In this document: positions 1 to 9,964 of the stretch, one piece after another
How the letters are laid out: each line of letters opens with the position of its first letter
How positions within the stretch are numbered: position 1 is the stretch's first letter
DNA from: Oreohelix idahoensis
Lineage: Eukaryota > Mollusca > Gastropoda > Stylommatophora > Oreohelicidae
Direction of reading: 5' to 3'
Assembly: GCA_024509875.1 (NCBI GenBank)
Contig: JAMPIV010017554.1
Location: 94,256 to 158,255, forward strand
Length of the DNA: 64,000 nt
Notes under the pieces: generated by a model
Seen by the model: the letters and a program-made list of their open reading frames with translations, nothing else
Databases searched by the model: none
Told to the model about the DNA's origin: nothing
Translations under genes and position numbers: made by a program

Positions 1-163
1 CACTAGTTACTGGTTCACTATGTACCGATTCAAAAGTTACTGGTTCACTATGTACCGATTCACTAGTTACTGGTTCACTATGTACCGATTCACTAATTAC
101 TGGTTCGCTAGTTACCGATTCACTAGTTACTGTTCACTAGTAACTGATTCGCTAATTACTGGT
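1..163. repeat. Minisatellite, left part of an array split by element A
   Basis: Imperfect units of about 30 bp built on CACTAGTTACTGGTTCACTA and a TGTACCGATT variant. The related CTAGTTACTGATTC units reappear at 7800-8090, on the other side of element A, so the element appears to lie inside one array. Confidence 0.85.
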
Positions 164-596
164 TGTTAAGAACAAAACTGGTGTAAGGGGAGAAACCTAA
201 GAATGTTAGTAGACAAGTTAGATTCTGAGTTGGAGCACTTGTTTGCTTGTTGGCTATTGAATTGTTTTGAAAATATCTCGTGGTAGTTTCGAGATATAGA
301 TTACAGATAGCGTGGAAAAACGCTGATCATCTCAAGTAGTGAGATATATTTATTCTGTATTGTTTTGAGCGGGGTGAGAATAGCTCGCGGCTAGCCCGCA
401 GATGATTGATTGACTGAGTTGTGTTGACCGTGAGGAAGTCTCGTGACTGTGTTGAGCGGGACGAGTGTGTGATTAGGAGAGAGTGTTCTGGGCGTTTGAC
501 CGCGTAGGTCAAGACAGTGTTTTTGGGAAGTGTGAAATGCCTGCGCAGTGCTGAAGTTAAAATGTCGACGGATTTTTCGCTGCGGGTACAGCGTGG

Positions 597-603
597 TATA
601 AAA
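597..603 (+). promoter_or_regulatory. TATA box of the 5' LTR
   Basis: TATAAAA in the context GTGGTATAAAACTGCAG, conserved at 6713-6719 in the 3' LTR and about 760 bp upstream of the AATAAA signal. It is the likely core promoter of element A. Confidence 0.6.
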
Positions 604-639
604 CTGCAGTATGGTTTATTGTGAAAATGTTATGAGGCC

Positions 640-1275
640 AAGATTTTGTGTAGGCCATTATGATAACTGCAGTGTGCAGTCCTTATAGGCCATTATTTCC
701 TGTGAGAGGATAGTAGTTGAAGATTTTGTGTAGGCCATTTTGATAACTGCAGTGTGCAGTCCTTAAAGGCCATTATTTCCTGTGAGAGGATAGTAGTTGA
801 AGATTTTGTGTAGGCCATTTTGATAACTGCAGTGTGCAGTCCTTAAAGGCCATTGTTTTCCTGTGAGTGAATTACTTAAAGGCCATTGATTTCCTGTGTG
901 AGGATAGTTGTTGATGATTTATATAAAGGCCATGATCTCCTGTGAGAGGATCGTTATTTATGATACTTTAAAGCGCTGATGAATATATATATATAGGCCA
1001 TTATTTCCTGTGAGAGGATAGTTGTTGATGATTTATATAAAGGCCATGATCTCCTGTGAGAGGATCGTTATTGATGATACTTTATAGCGCTGATGAATAT
1101 TATATAGGCCATGGTTTCCTATGAGAGGATAGTTGTTGAGGAAGAGATTGCGCTGAGATGAGTGAAGGCGAGATTATTGCAAACTGCCGGGTGTGCAGTC
1201 TTGTGAGAAATTGCTAGTAGGATTCACTATATTATTATAGCACGGATCTCATTGTAACTGCCGAGTGTGCAGTCC
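640..1275 (+). repeat. Tandem repeats with ACTGC/GCAGT hairpins inside the 5' LTR
   Basis: Degenerate units of about 80 bp, then shorter ones, built on AGGCCATT, TTTCCTGTGAGAGGATAG and the inverted repeat ACTGCAGTGTGCAGT. The inverted repeat lies at about 666-680, 746-760 and 826-840; later versions with different loops are at about 1183-1199 and 1257-1273. The same architecture recurs in the 3' LTR (about 6750-7395) and, much amplified, in the solo LTR at 42901-43716. Confidence 0.8.
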
Positions 1276-1357
1276 TTATAGTGTTAAGATATATTTCGTG
1301 TTATGCTGTGAACTGTATTCTGACTATGTGCATTTCATATTAATGTGTTGTGACGTG

Positions 1358-1363
1358 AATAAA
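1358..1363 (+). terminator. Polyadenylation signal of the 5' LTR
   Basis: AATAAA, conserved at 7476-7481 in the 3' LTR and at 43800-43805 in the related solo LTR, at the same place relative to a shared CATCCATGACTC block downstream. Confidence 0.6.
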
Positions 1364-1679
1364 CCAGTATTAAATGTCACCAGTCGTTTACAACCATCCA
1401 TGACTCTTATGTACGTACCTGTGGTGTAGACGACTAAACCAACACACGCACTCAATATTACAGACGTGACAGTAGTAACACATATTTAGGAATAGCCCTG
1501 TGTGGGCGTGGCCTGTAATACAGAACCCTTTAGCAACGTATCTCTATATTTAGCCTGAGTGGCGTTAGTATAGAAGAGACAGACATCACATATGAGAGTT
1601 GTACCAGTGTGCCCCAAGAAACTCTTGTGAAGTATCGAATCAGTGTTACAGTAATAATCGGACGGTATCAATTAGTAAT

Positions 1680-1696
1680 TGGTATCAGTTGGTGGT
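1680..1696 (+). other. Candidate primer-binding site of element A
   Basis: TGGTATCAGTTGGTGG begins 9 nt after the 5' LTR end. A start of TGG is expected because tRNAs end in CCA. The first nine bases match the complement of a plant-type initiator tRNA-Met acceptor end; I cannot name the matching mollusc tRNA. Confidence 0.35.
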
Positions 1697-1773
1697 TTCC
1701 AGTAATTATAGGACCTGATACTCATGCCATATTCGCAATTAAAGGAATTTATTACTCAAGATTATGAGACGTC

Positions 1774-2247
1774 ATGATATACAGTGGCGTCTGTATACAA
1801 GTTCAAGTATATAGTGGCGGATACCCAAATAAGGTCAATTCTTCTACAAATGTGCCGCAGTACAAGAGTGGCAATGTTACCTTTTCCAGTCCTAGAGTAC
1901 CAGTTCAAGTAAACGTCAGGCAGTATGAACGAGCGATATACCTCCTTTCAACGAAATTGACAGACGGTGACCCATTTCCTGTTTTCTTGTGCGGTGTGCA
2001 AGCACGTAGCGTGTTGAATCAAGACCTGAGTGGAAAGGTGTCAAGTTCCAATGCCTTTCTGTGGTCGATTGTTTTACCATTGAACTTTGTGATATCCAGC
2101 ATGTTAGCGGAAAGGAACGGGATTGTTTTCATTCAAGATAAGTGGTTTTTTGGGTTGTGTGAACTGTGTCGCCTTCATGTATGTCAACGAGCCTTCTTCT
2201 GCTTTTCATTACCTATTCTGTTGATAACTGTTGTTTTTGTTGTCTAG
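1774..2247 (+). CDS. Small ORF in the leader of element A, doubtful
   Basis: A 157-codon ORF between the primer-binding site and the main ORF. It has no motif I recognise; the N-terminal half is polar and the C-terminal 60 residues are hydrophobic and aromatic. It may be chance open sequence in a leader, or a small accessory protein. Comparison with other copies for codon conservation would decide. Confidence 0.2.
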   Translation: MIYSGVCIQVQVYSGGYPNKVNSSTNVPQYKSGNVTFSSPRVPVQVNVRQYERAIYLLSTKLTDGDPFPVFLCGVQARSVLNQDLSGKVSSSNAFLWSIVLPLNFVISSMLAERNGIVFIQDKWFFGLCELCRLHVCQRAFFCFSLPILLITVVFVV

Positions 2248-2490
2248 GTATATACTGACATATAGTTAGGATTTAATGCATAAGTATTGATGGTTGTATG
2301 ATATATGTTGACTTCCCTCATATGGAAGTGGAGTTGGGGATACAAAGTTAATAAATAATTGCAATTTCAGGTATAGATACTTAACTGGGTAAAATGGAAG
2401 GGTAATTTTCAGAACTTCTTGAAACATAAACTTGCGATATTAATAATTATACTGGAATAGATATATTGTTGACTGGGTGATTGAATCACC

Positions 2491-4356
2491 ATGGATTTTT
2501 ATGATAATCCAGATGACATGAGGCCTATATTAGAATATTTAGCGGAAGTAGCTGAATATGTTGAGGGATTACAAGGCCCAGCACTTGATAGATACGTGCT
2601 GGATGGGTTTTTGTTTAATGCGGTAGCAGCCATAAAGTTTTTTACTGACGATAACCCTCATTCAAATCCTGAAATGATCATGGCTAGAGATTTGGCAGTG
2701 TGGTTAGAATGCCTACGTCCGATGGTGTATGATTATACTCGGGCTAGACACAATTATATGCATAAGATGGTGCACAATATAATCCGCAACAACATGCAGA
2801 ATGGTAGCGAAAAGGAATTACAAGAGGAGGAGCGGATGAAGAAAAACAAACAGATTGCTCTACAGGAAAGGGCTAATTTTTTGCAAGATATGACTGAAAA
2901 GAGTAAATTACAAGAAACAGTGTCGAGACTAACAAATGATTTAGATAAGTCAAACATGGAACTTACTAAAGTGCAAGCGGCGTTAGATGCTGCATTGGGT
3001 AAAGTTAAAGATTTGGAAAATCAAGTTCATTATAGAGATGATGAGGTTAGTGATCTTAAGCAACAACTTCAGGAAAACAAAGAGAGATGTGGTAAATTAG
3101 AAGCTGAGACAATTGACCGTGATAGGTCTTATACAAAGACGCTTCTTGATTTGTTGAATAAAGTAAATTCTGGTATTGAAGAAGAGAATTATACTGAATT
3201 TCCGAATGAAGTTGAAGAGCTAATGAATAATGAGGATAGTGAGAATGAAACACGACAACTAAGTGCAAATAAAGAAAAGGATGAGAAAGACAAATTAGAA
3301 GAGTTAACGACTGAGATAGAGAAGATGATTAGGATTGAGAGATTGCTAACAGAGGAGAGAAGTAAAGTTTTGACATTTGACAAATTAAATAGGAAATTAA
3401 GTAGAGAAATTTCACAAAAAAATGTTGAAATTGCAGAAGGGACAAAAAGAGTAGAGGCCCTACTCGATATTATTTTGAACAACAAGATATGGTCTACTGT
3501 CATTGTTGACAATGCTAGACAGAAAGTTGTTTGCCAACAAGTTGGAAAAGCAAAGAGCCAGCCTCATACAATCTTTGCTAATAAAAAGGTTAAATGTGAT
3601 GGACAAAGATCTTTTCGGGGAAAATATAACTTTCCAAGATCTTTTGATTCTGCTTCCAATAGCAACGATTCTTGGCGGCAGTGTAATAGAGAGAATGATA
3701 ATGTAACAGTCAGTCCTGATAAAAGCCTAAAGATTAAACGAGTAACTAATTTTGGAAGTTCTCATAAGGTGATAACAAGGGATAAAGTTATAAGTAGTGG
3801 TTTCAATGAGGAAACCCATTATATGCGTAAGGATAAAGATACTTTTAGAGATAAGCATATTGTCAAAGAAAAGAATGGAAAGAGTTTCGGTAGGAGAGAT
3901 GATCCTAAGGTTAGAAAATACCAAGGGAATTCTTATGATAATAATTTTCCTTCTCAGAGAGAAAAAAGACAAGTTAATGTATCTCAACATTTTAATTCTG
4001 AGAATTTTGAAAATAATGGTACAGGCAAATATAAGAAGGGTTTTCAATCGTGCAATAATTTTTCTGACAGATTTTTTGTTCGGAGTAGAAACGTTAAGCT
4101 TAACAGGTCTGACTGGGATTATAGACATAATAATGGTCTCAAACAAAGAGGAAATGATGATAAATATTTTGATCAAACAACGAATAATAAGTGTAATTAT
4201 GCTAATTTTGCTCGACATGAGCCTAGAATCATTGTTAGTAAGCAAAGTAGCAATGATAATGATGTCACAAATACTACTGCTTGTTATGTTTCTGATTTTG
4301 AAAGAGCATCACTTTGTTGTGAACATAAAGGAAGAGTTGATGACATCGTGAAGTGA
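2491..4356 (+). CDS. Gag-like coiled-coil protein of element A (621 aa)
   Basis: The only long ORF of the element. Residues 1-95 look globular and acidic, starting MDFYDNPDDMRPILEYLAEV. Residues about 105-320 are a long, highly charged coiled coil with heptad-like Leu/Ile spacing (LQDMTEKSKLQETVSRL, LKQQLQENKERCGKLEAE). Residues about 345-600 are basic, rich in Asn, Ser, Arg and Lys with many RN, KR and FGRR patches, and look like a disordered nucleic-acid-binding tail. No CCHC zinc knuckle, protease or RT motif is present. Position after the primer-binding site, size and a multimerising-plus-basic layout suit a Gag-like structural protein. That role is inference; I do not recognise the family. 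The ATG at 2491 begins the open frame. Confidence 0.7.
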   Translation: MDFYDNPDDMRPILEYLAEVAEYVEGLQGPALDRYVLDGFLFNAVAAIKFFTDDNPHSNPEMIMARDLAVWLECLRPMVYDYTRARHNYMHKMVHNIIRNNMQNGSEKELQEEERMKKNKQIALQERANFLQDMTEKSKLQETVSRLTNDLDKSNMELTKVQAALDAALGKVKDLENQVHYRDDEVSDLKQQLQENKERCGKLEAETIDRDRSYTKTLLDLLNKVNSGIEEENYTEFPNEVEELMNNEDSENETRQLSANKEKDEKDKLEELTTEIEKMIRIERLLTEERSKVLTFDKLNRKLSREISQKNVEIAEGTKRVEALLDIILNNKIWSTVIVDNARQKVVCQQVGKAKSQPHTIFANKKVKCDGQRSFRGKYNFPRSFDSASNSNDSWRQCNRENDNVTVSPDKSLKIKRVTNFGSSHKVITRDKVISSGFNEETHYMRKDKDTFRDKHIVKEKNGKSFGRRDDPKVRKYQGNSYDNNFPSQREKRQVNVSQHFNSENFENNGTGKYKKGFQSCNNFSDRFFVRSRNVKLNRSDWDYRHNNGLKQRGNDDKYFDQTTNNKCNYANFARHEPRIIVSKQSSNDNDVTNTTACYVSDFERASLCCEHKGRVDDIVK

Positions 4357-6412
4357 CCACAATTCTACACATGCCACATTGCTAGGTAATTGTTTATTGA
4401 ACCTCTCCGTTGTTCTCAGTAAATTTCACCATTCATTAAAATGGAAATTTTCGTTTGTATTTTTTGAACAGAGGCGACTTCTCGATAAGGGTCAGCGCTC
4501 CTGTTTACGTTAGCGGCAGAAATGTAGTTCAACATTGTACCCGAGTGTCTGTTCAAGCAGAACATATCAGCGTGCTAACTACGCATTGGACGTGTTACCC
4601 CTAGTGTTTATGAGATGACGGCAAGATCTATGGAGATTTTTTGCGTTTGATTCTTTTTTTGTTTGTTTGTTAGGACAGTAGATGTTATTGTATTCTATTG
4701 TATAGATCATTATAGGTTGTTATATTATGATCATCATTTTTATGCATCATTTGATGTCAATAGTTTTTCTTGATATGTATGACTGTTTAATTATGCATTA
4801 GTTCATTTCGATGCTATTTTCTATACTATAGTGTTTTGGATAATGTGTAGTGTGTTAGATGGTAGTGACGTGTCGTTTACTATTGATGAATGCAATGAGC
4901 AGGTTTATATTTAACCTTACTGGTTACAAATCTATGCCTATTTACACCATATAATCATTGACTTTTATACTCTGGTGTAGAACTTGCAGTTTTGTTTGTT
5001 TTGTTTTACAGATGTGATAGTTAGGATAGTTTTGTACATGATGAGTTTGCCAGCCCTATGCACATACTCATTGGTTGTAATGTTACAATAGTTAGTTTTA
5101 GTATATCAAGTGGAGATAGATATAAATTTATAACTAAATAACACTGTAGCTAAGCTGAACGTGATTGTCAGCCGGAAATATTTAAAAGTTTAAATTGAAC
5201 TGTATAGAGAAAATTAACAGCGTTTGCTGAGATTGTTATTTGATTGAGGAATCTAAAGATCTGATTTAAGCATTTGATTAGCATACATTACGTTGTTTTC
5301 ATATATTTTCAAACTTGTATGTTGGTAATAGTGTGTTTTTCTATGTGTTTCTCTGTGACGTATTTTTTGAAAAACTTACACGTGTTGTTTAGTGTTTGCT
5401 TAGATACAGGAATTGTTATATGTTTCTCATTTTGTTAAAGCTAGTTTCTTTGTTAATTTGTTAATTATAGATTTGAATTAATTAAATTAAAATACTATTT
5501 TTATGTAACTTAGCGTTACGAAATATTTATGTATTGTATTTTTTGGAAAATATTTTTTTTCCGGACATTGTGATTTTTTGGGGGTTTTTTTTGTGTGGTG
5601 TCGATAATTTATTGTTGGTTATGTATAACTTGTATAACTTGTTTAAATTACTGATTATGTTTTGTTTAGTTATAAACTATTTTTTATGATATTAGTATAG
5701 ATATACTTTGTTATTTTGTTTTGTGGTTTTCGATCATGTTTGTATGTATTATAAAATACGTTGTTTGATCTAAATAGTTATTCGTATATATTTTACCAAC
5801 TTTCTCTATAGTCATACTTTTTGCTTTCCATCTGTCTTTGTTGATTATTCTTCATTCTATTCTTTCTTTTCTGTTGTCTTTTCAGTATGGTTTCATATTT
5901 TGTTTACATTCCTTGCGTTGTTTGCGTTTTGCATCCTTCTTATATACTTCTTCTTTCGCTTCTTATACTTTCATTCTTTTTATTGTTAGTTAAGGGGATA
6001 ACTTAATATAGTGTAACTACTTGTGATTTGTAGTTATTTTACATATAAGAAATTGTTTGATGTGATATTATTGTTTTTTTTCTCTCAATATTCTGATTTC
6101 ATACTTACCTTTATTTATGGATCATTTTTCATTTGCTTGATATTGTCTTTTCTTTTACTATCTGTTGTTTCCTATTTAATTGTTCTGTATTCACTTAACT
6201 CGGTTTCGTAATGCATTATTTTTTAGTATGTTTAATTGATTACATTGGATACTTCATTTCTACATTTCACTTAATGCTTATATTTTGTAGATGTCGTATT
6301 TTGACATAACTTAAGGTAATTCTTATACGCATATGTTAGAGATTCATTGTCCTCTTAACTTTTTTGGGGGATGTATTTGTCATAAAAAATGATAGAATCA
6401 TTTTTTTTTTCT
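4357..6412 (+). other. Non-coding 3' internal region of element A
   Basis: About 2 kb of very T-rich sequence where pol should be. The longest ORF is 62 codons and looks like chance. No RT, RNase H or integrase residue pattern was found on either strand. It ends in a T run leading into the polypurine tract. Confidence 0.65.
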
Positions 6413-6429
6413 CCGGGGGTGAGGTAAGA
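6413..6429 (+). other. Polypurine tract of element A
   Basis: CCGGGGGTGAGGTAAGA directly abuts the TG of the 3' LTR and follows a run of T. A close match (CCCGGGGGGGTGCGGTAA) precedes the 3' LTR of the Gmr1-like element at 63545-63562. Confidence 0.65.
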
Positions 6430-7788
6430 TGTTAAGAACAGAACTGGTGTAAGGGGAGAAACCTAAGAATGTTAGTAGACAAGTTAGATTCTGAGTTGGA
6501 GCACTTGTTTGCTTGTTGGCTATTGAATTGTTTTGAAAATATCTCGTGGTAGTTTCGAGATATAGATTACAGATAGCGTGGAAAAACGCTGATCATCTCA
6601 AGTAGTGAGATATATTTATTCTGTATTGTTTTGAGCGGGGTGAGAATAGCTCGCGGCTAGCCCGCAGATGATTGATTGACTCGACGGATTTTTCGCTGTG
6701 GGTACAGCGTGGTATAAAACTGCAGTATGGTTTATTGTGAAAATGTTATGAGGCCAAGATTTTGTGTAGGCCATTTTGATAACTGCAGTGTGCAGTCCTT
6801 ATTGGCCATTATTTCCTGTGAGAGGATAGTAGTTGAAGATTTTGTGTAGGCCATTTTGATAACTGCAGTGTGCAGTCCTTAAAGGCCATTATTTCCTGTG
6901 AGAGGATAGTAGTTGAAGATTTTGTGTAGGCCATTTTGATAACTGCAGTGTGCAGTCCTTAAAGGCCATTGTTTTCCTGTGAGTGAATTACTTAAAGGCC
7001 ATTGATTTCCTGTGTGAGGATAGTTGTTGATGATTTATATAAATGCCATGATCTCCTGTGAGAGGATCGTTATTTATGATACTTTAAAGCGCTGATGAAT
7101 ATATATATATATAGGCCATTATTTCCTGTGAGAGGATAGTTGTTGATGAATTATATAAAGGCCATGATCTCCTGTGAGAGGATCGTTATTGATGATACTT
7201 TATAGCGCTGATGAATATTATATAGGCCATGGTTTCCTATGAGAGGATAGTTGTTGAGGAAGAGATTGCGCTGAGATGAGTGAAGGCGAGATTATTGCAA
7301 ACTGCCGGGTGTGCAGTCTTGTGAGAAATTGCTAGTAGGATTCACTATATTATTATAGCGCGGATCTCATTGTAACTGCCGAGTGTGTAGTCCTTATAGT
7401 GTTAAGATATATTTCGTGTTATGTTGTGAACTGTATTCTGACTATGTGCATTTCATATTAATGTGTTGTGACGTGAATAAACCAGTATTAAATGTCACCA
7501 GTCGTTTACAACCATCCATGACTCTTATGTACGTACCTGTGGTGTAGACGACTAAAGCAACACACGCACTTAATATTACAGACGTGACAGTAGTAACACA
7601 TATTTAGGAATAGCCCTGTGTGGGCGTGGCCTGTAATACAGAACCCTTTAGCAACGTATCTCTATATTTAGCCTGAGTGGCGTTAGTATAGAAGAGACAG
7701 ACATCACATATGAGAGTTGTACCAGTGTGCCCCAAGAAACTCTTATGAAGTATCGAATGAGTGTTACAGTAATAATCGGACGGTATCA
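6430..7788 (+). repeat. 3' LTR of element A
   Basis: 1359 bp, TG...CA, near-identical to 164-1670 but lacking the 150 bp that lies upstream of the TATA box in the 5' copy. TATAAAA is at 6713-6719 and AATAAA at 7476-7481. Confidence 0.9.
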
Positions 7789-8090
7789 ATTAGTGGGTGG
7801 TATTCCTGGTTCACTACTTACTGATTCCCTAATTACTGATATCCCTAGTTACTGATTCCCTAGTTACTTATATCCCTAGTTACTGATTCCCTGATTACTG
7901 ATTACCCTAGTTACTGATTCCTTAGTTACTGATATCCCTAGTTATTGATTCCCTAGTTACTGATATCCCTAGTTACTGATTCCCTAGTTACTGATTCAAT
8001 ACTTACTGATTCTCTAGTTACTGATATTCCTACTGACCGATTCCCTAGTTACTGATTTCCCTAGTTACTGATTACCTAGTTACTGAATGA
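7789..8090. repeat. Minisatellite, right part of the split array
   Basis: Alternating 15-16 bp units CTAGTTACTGATTCC and CTAGTTACTGATATCC, preceded by about 18 bp of unrelated sequence next to the LTR. Confidence 0.85.
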
Positions 8091-8730
8091 CAATCAAAAA
8101 ATGCAGTTACGTTACATGACGGCTTCGTGGTCTATCCAGCCTTATGAATTTGATACTAGAGCAACTCGGAAGGTTAAAGGTAACCGGCGTGATGCTAACC
8201 ATATCACCTCTAGTGTGCCGTACGGGCAAGAAAATATTGGCCTGAAACCATATTCCCAATATGTCTCACTGGGCATGTAACGGGATCTTTTACCTTTCCC
8301 TACATGACTGTGCTAATATATTACCTTTCTCTCTAGTCTTACTTTATGTCGTTCTTACTGTCTCCCATTGTCACCATATTAAAAGTTCCCCCTCCTCTCC
8401 CCAAATCTAAGTTTTATTTAATATAAACTCCTCTTAACAAAAAGAACAGACATTAGATTTGCTTCCAGTGACTCGAAATGATCTATCCAAATAAATAAGA
8501 TTTTAAAAAATGGAAGATTGAGGGGATATTACAGACACCGAATGTTATATACCGAACACAGAGAACATACACAACACAGAAAAACTGTCTGTGATATCCG
8601 AAAGATTGAGTAAACGGTTTTAGAGATATTGAGTGTAAATACATACAAGAAAGACAGGCTGGTACTGATTACATCGAAAACAGATTTTTATAAGAGAGCT
8701 GGTAGAAAATCTTAAACATACAACAAAGAT
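8091..8730. other. No gene recognised
   Basis: Mixed-composition sequence without a long ORF or recognisable RNA gene. It contains no clear repeat and serves only as the left flank of element B. Confidence 0.5.
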
Positions 8731-8769
8731 AGTGTTTAACACAGCAAGAAGAGAGTCTTACAATAAGTG
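8731..8769 (+). repeat. 39-bp direct repeat, left flank of element B
   Basis: Matches 16899-16937 at 37 of 39 positions. Each copy abuts an LTR end exactly (right edge at 8769, left edge at 16899), as a target duplication would. LTR integrases normally duplicate only 4-6 bp; the shared 4 bp AGTG could be the true duplication. Confidence 0.85.
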
Positions 8770-9870
8770 TGTAGCCGTGTATACCGTGAATTCTTCGGAA
8801 ACAGGCTATATCCCACCAAAGACGGAGGAAGCACAGATTAACATATAAATTAATATCTTATGAGAAACAGAGGATAAAAGTAACTAAATGACATACATTT
8901 TATTTAGGCTAGAGTCGCTTCGGTTATGCCATAATTAGTCATGTGATTCCCCTAACCAATCATAGAGCTCAGATTTTTTCCCCCGGCAAGAATCAGAACG
9001 GGACGCCATTTGATCAGTCAAGAATTCAGAGCGATCTAGAGAGGACATGTCTGGTCCAGCTCAGTGTATTTCATAAGTTGAGGAGATTGACTTCACCCTA
9101 AATTATCAAATGTGCATTCTAGGATGTTGTGTAGTTTTTGTGAGTTCGAACAATTGTAAGTATTGAATGAAAATATGCATCCATTTGATAGAGTGTTCAG
9201 CCACAGATGCAGCAGAGCTACGCTCGAAGATTGGATTAAAATGAAACCAAATCCTATATCTTAATGCTTTTGCTAAGGAAGAAGGTCCTTATGTTGAGAG
9301 ATATTAAACCTAAGGAATACCAAGAAGCAAAAGAAAGCCTGGACAAATAAATTAAACTGAAAAAAAAGAGATGGAAAAATGTCGTCGAACTTAGAAAACA
9401 TTAACCTAATGAAGGAACACTGTAGAAAAGTAGAGGAGTCTCGCCATTTGCGAATTGAATATGATGAAAAAATGCAAAAAGGGATTTTACATCAATGAAA
9501 TAATAAATTGACATTATATATAGATTTGCCTGTTGCTGTAAATATGCAATTGTTCATGACCTTGTTGTATTTGAATTAAGCCAGCTCCTGTTGAAGGCTA
9601 TTAAAGGTTGTTTATATGAAAACAAATGCTGTTGAAGAATCGATTGTCAAAGTTGGATATTATGCTGAACAATCAATCTATCCCAATTAATTTGCTATAC
9701 TACATCTAAGAGAAGAAAATTGAACCTGGTAACCCTAATTAAAGGAGAGGAATAAAAATCTCTAGCAGTTAGGCTAGTAAACCAAACCTACTCTCTGTCT
9801 AAGAATCAAACTAAAAGAAGTACATGCAAAATAAAAACACTGAAGCTATCAAACCCCACGGGCGGCCACA
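8770..9870 (+). repeat. 5' LTR of element B
   Basis: 1101 bp, TG...CA ends. It contains a CCAAT-like motif in CCTAACCAATCATAGAG (about 8955) and AT-rich 3' sequence. Nearly identical to 15797-16898. Confidence 0.9.
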
Positions 9871-9882
9871 TAAGTTGTAATA

Positions 9883-9897
9883 TGGTGCCCGTGACCA
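9883..9897 (+). other. Candidate primer-binding site of element B
   Basis: TGGTGCCCGTGACCA begins 12 nt after the LTR end. It starts with the expected TGG; the cognate tRNA is not identified. Confidence 0.4.
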
Positions 9898-9964
9898 CTT
9901 CTCTTTGAAAAAGCTAATAACCAGGGATCATAAACCACTATAAGTCAAACGTCAAATCACGAAC

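Larger units (their letters stand above)
164..1670 (+). repeat. 5' LTR of element A
   Basis: 1507 bp, TG...CA ends. It matches 6430-7788 almost base for base, except that 416-565 (about 150 bp, upstream of the TATA box) is absent from the 3' copy. It holds a TATA box, a tandem-repeat region rich in small hairpins, and an AATAAA signal, which suggests U3 up to about 625 and a long R region of about 0.75 kb. Confidence 0.9.
164..7788 (+). mobile_element. Element A: non-autonomous LTR retrotransposon
   Basis: Two long direct repeats that begin TGTTAAGAAC and end GGTATCA enclose 4.76 kb. The internal region has a candidate primer-binding site, one 621-codon ORF and a purine-rich tract next to the 3' LTR. 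No protease, RT, RNase H or integrase is visible in any frame, so movement would need enzymes supplied in trans. The TG...CA ends are supported by a related solo LTR at 42814-43928 with a perfect target duplication. Here no target duplication is seen: CTGGT precedes and ATTAG follows, which may reflect recombination within the surrounding minisatellite. The LTRs are near-identical apart from a 150-bp indel, implying a fairly recent insertion. Confidence 0.88.

Noticed and set aside
3189..4351. Other-frame ORFs overlapping the element A gene
   Set aside because: Shadows of the 621-codon frame in A-rich sequence.
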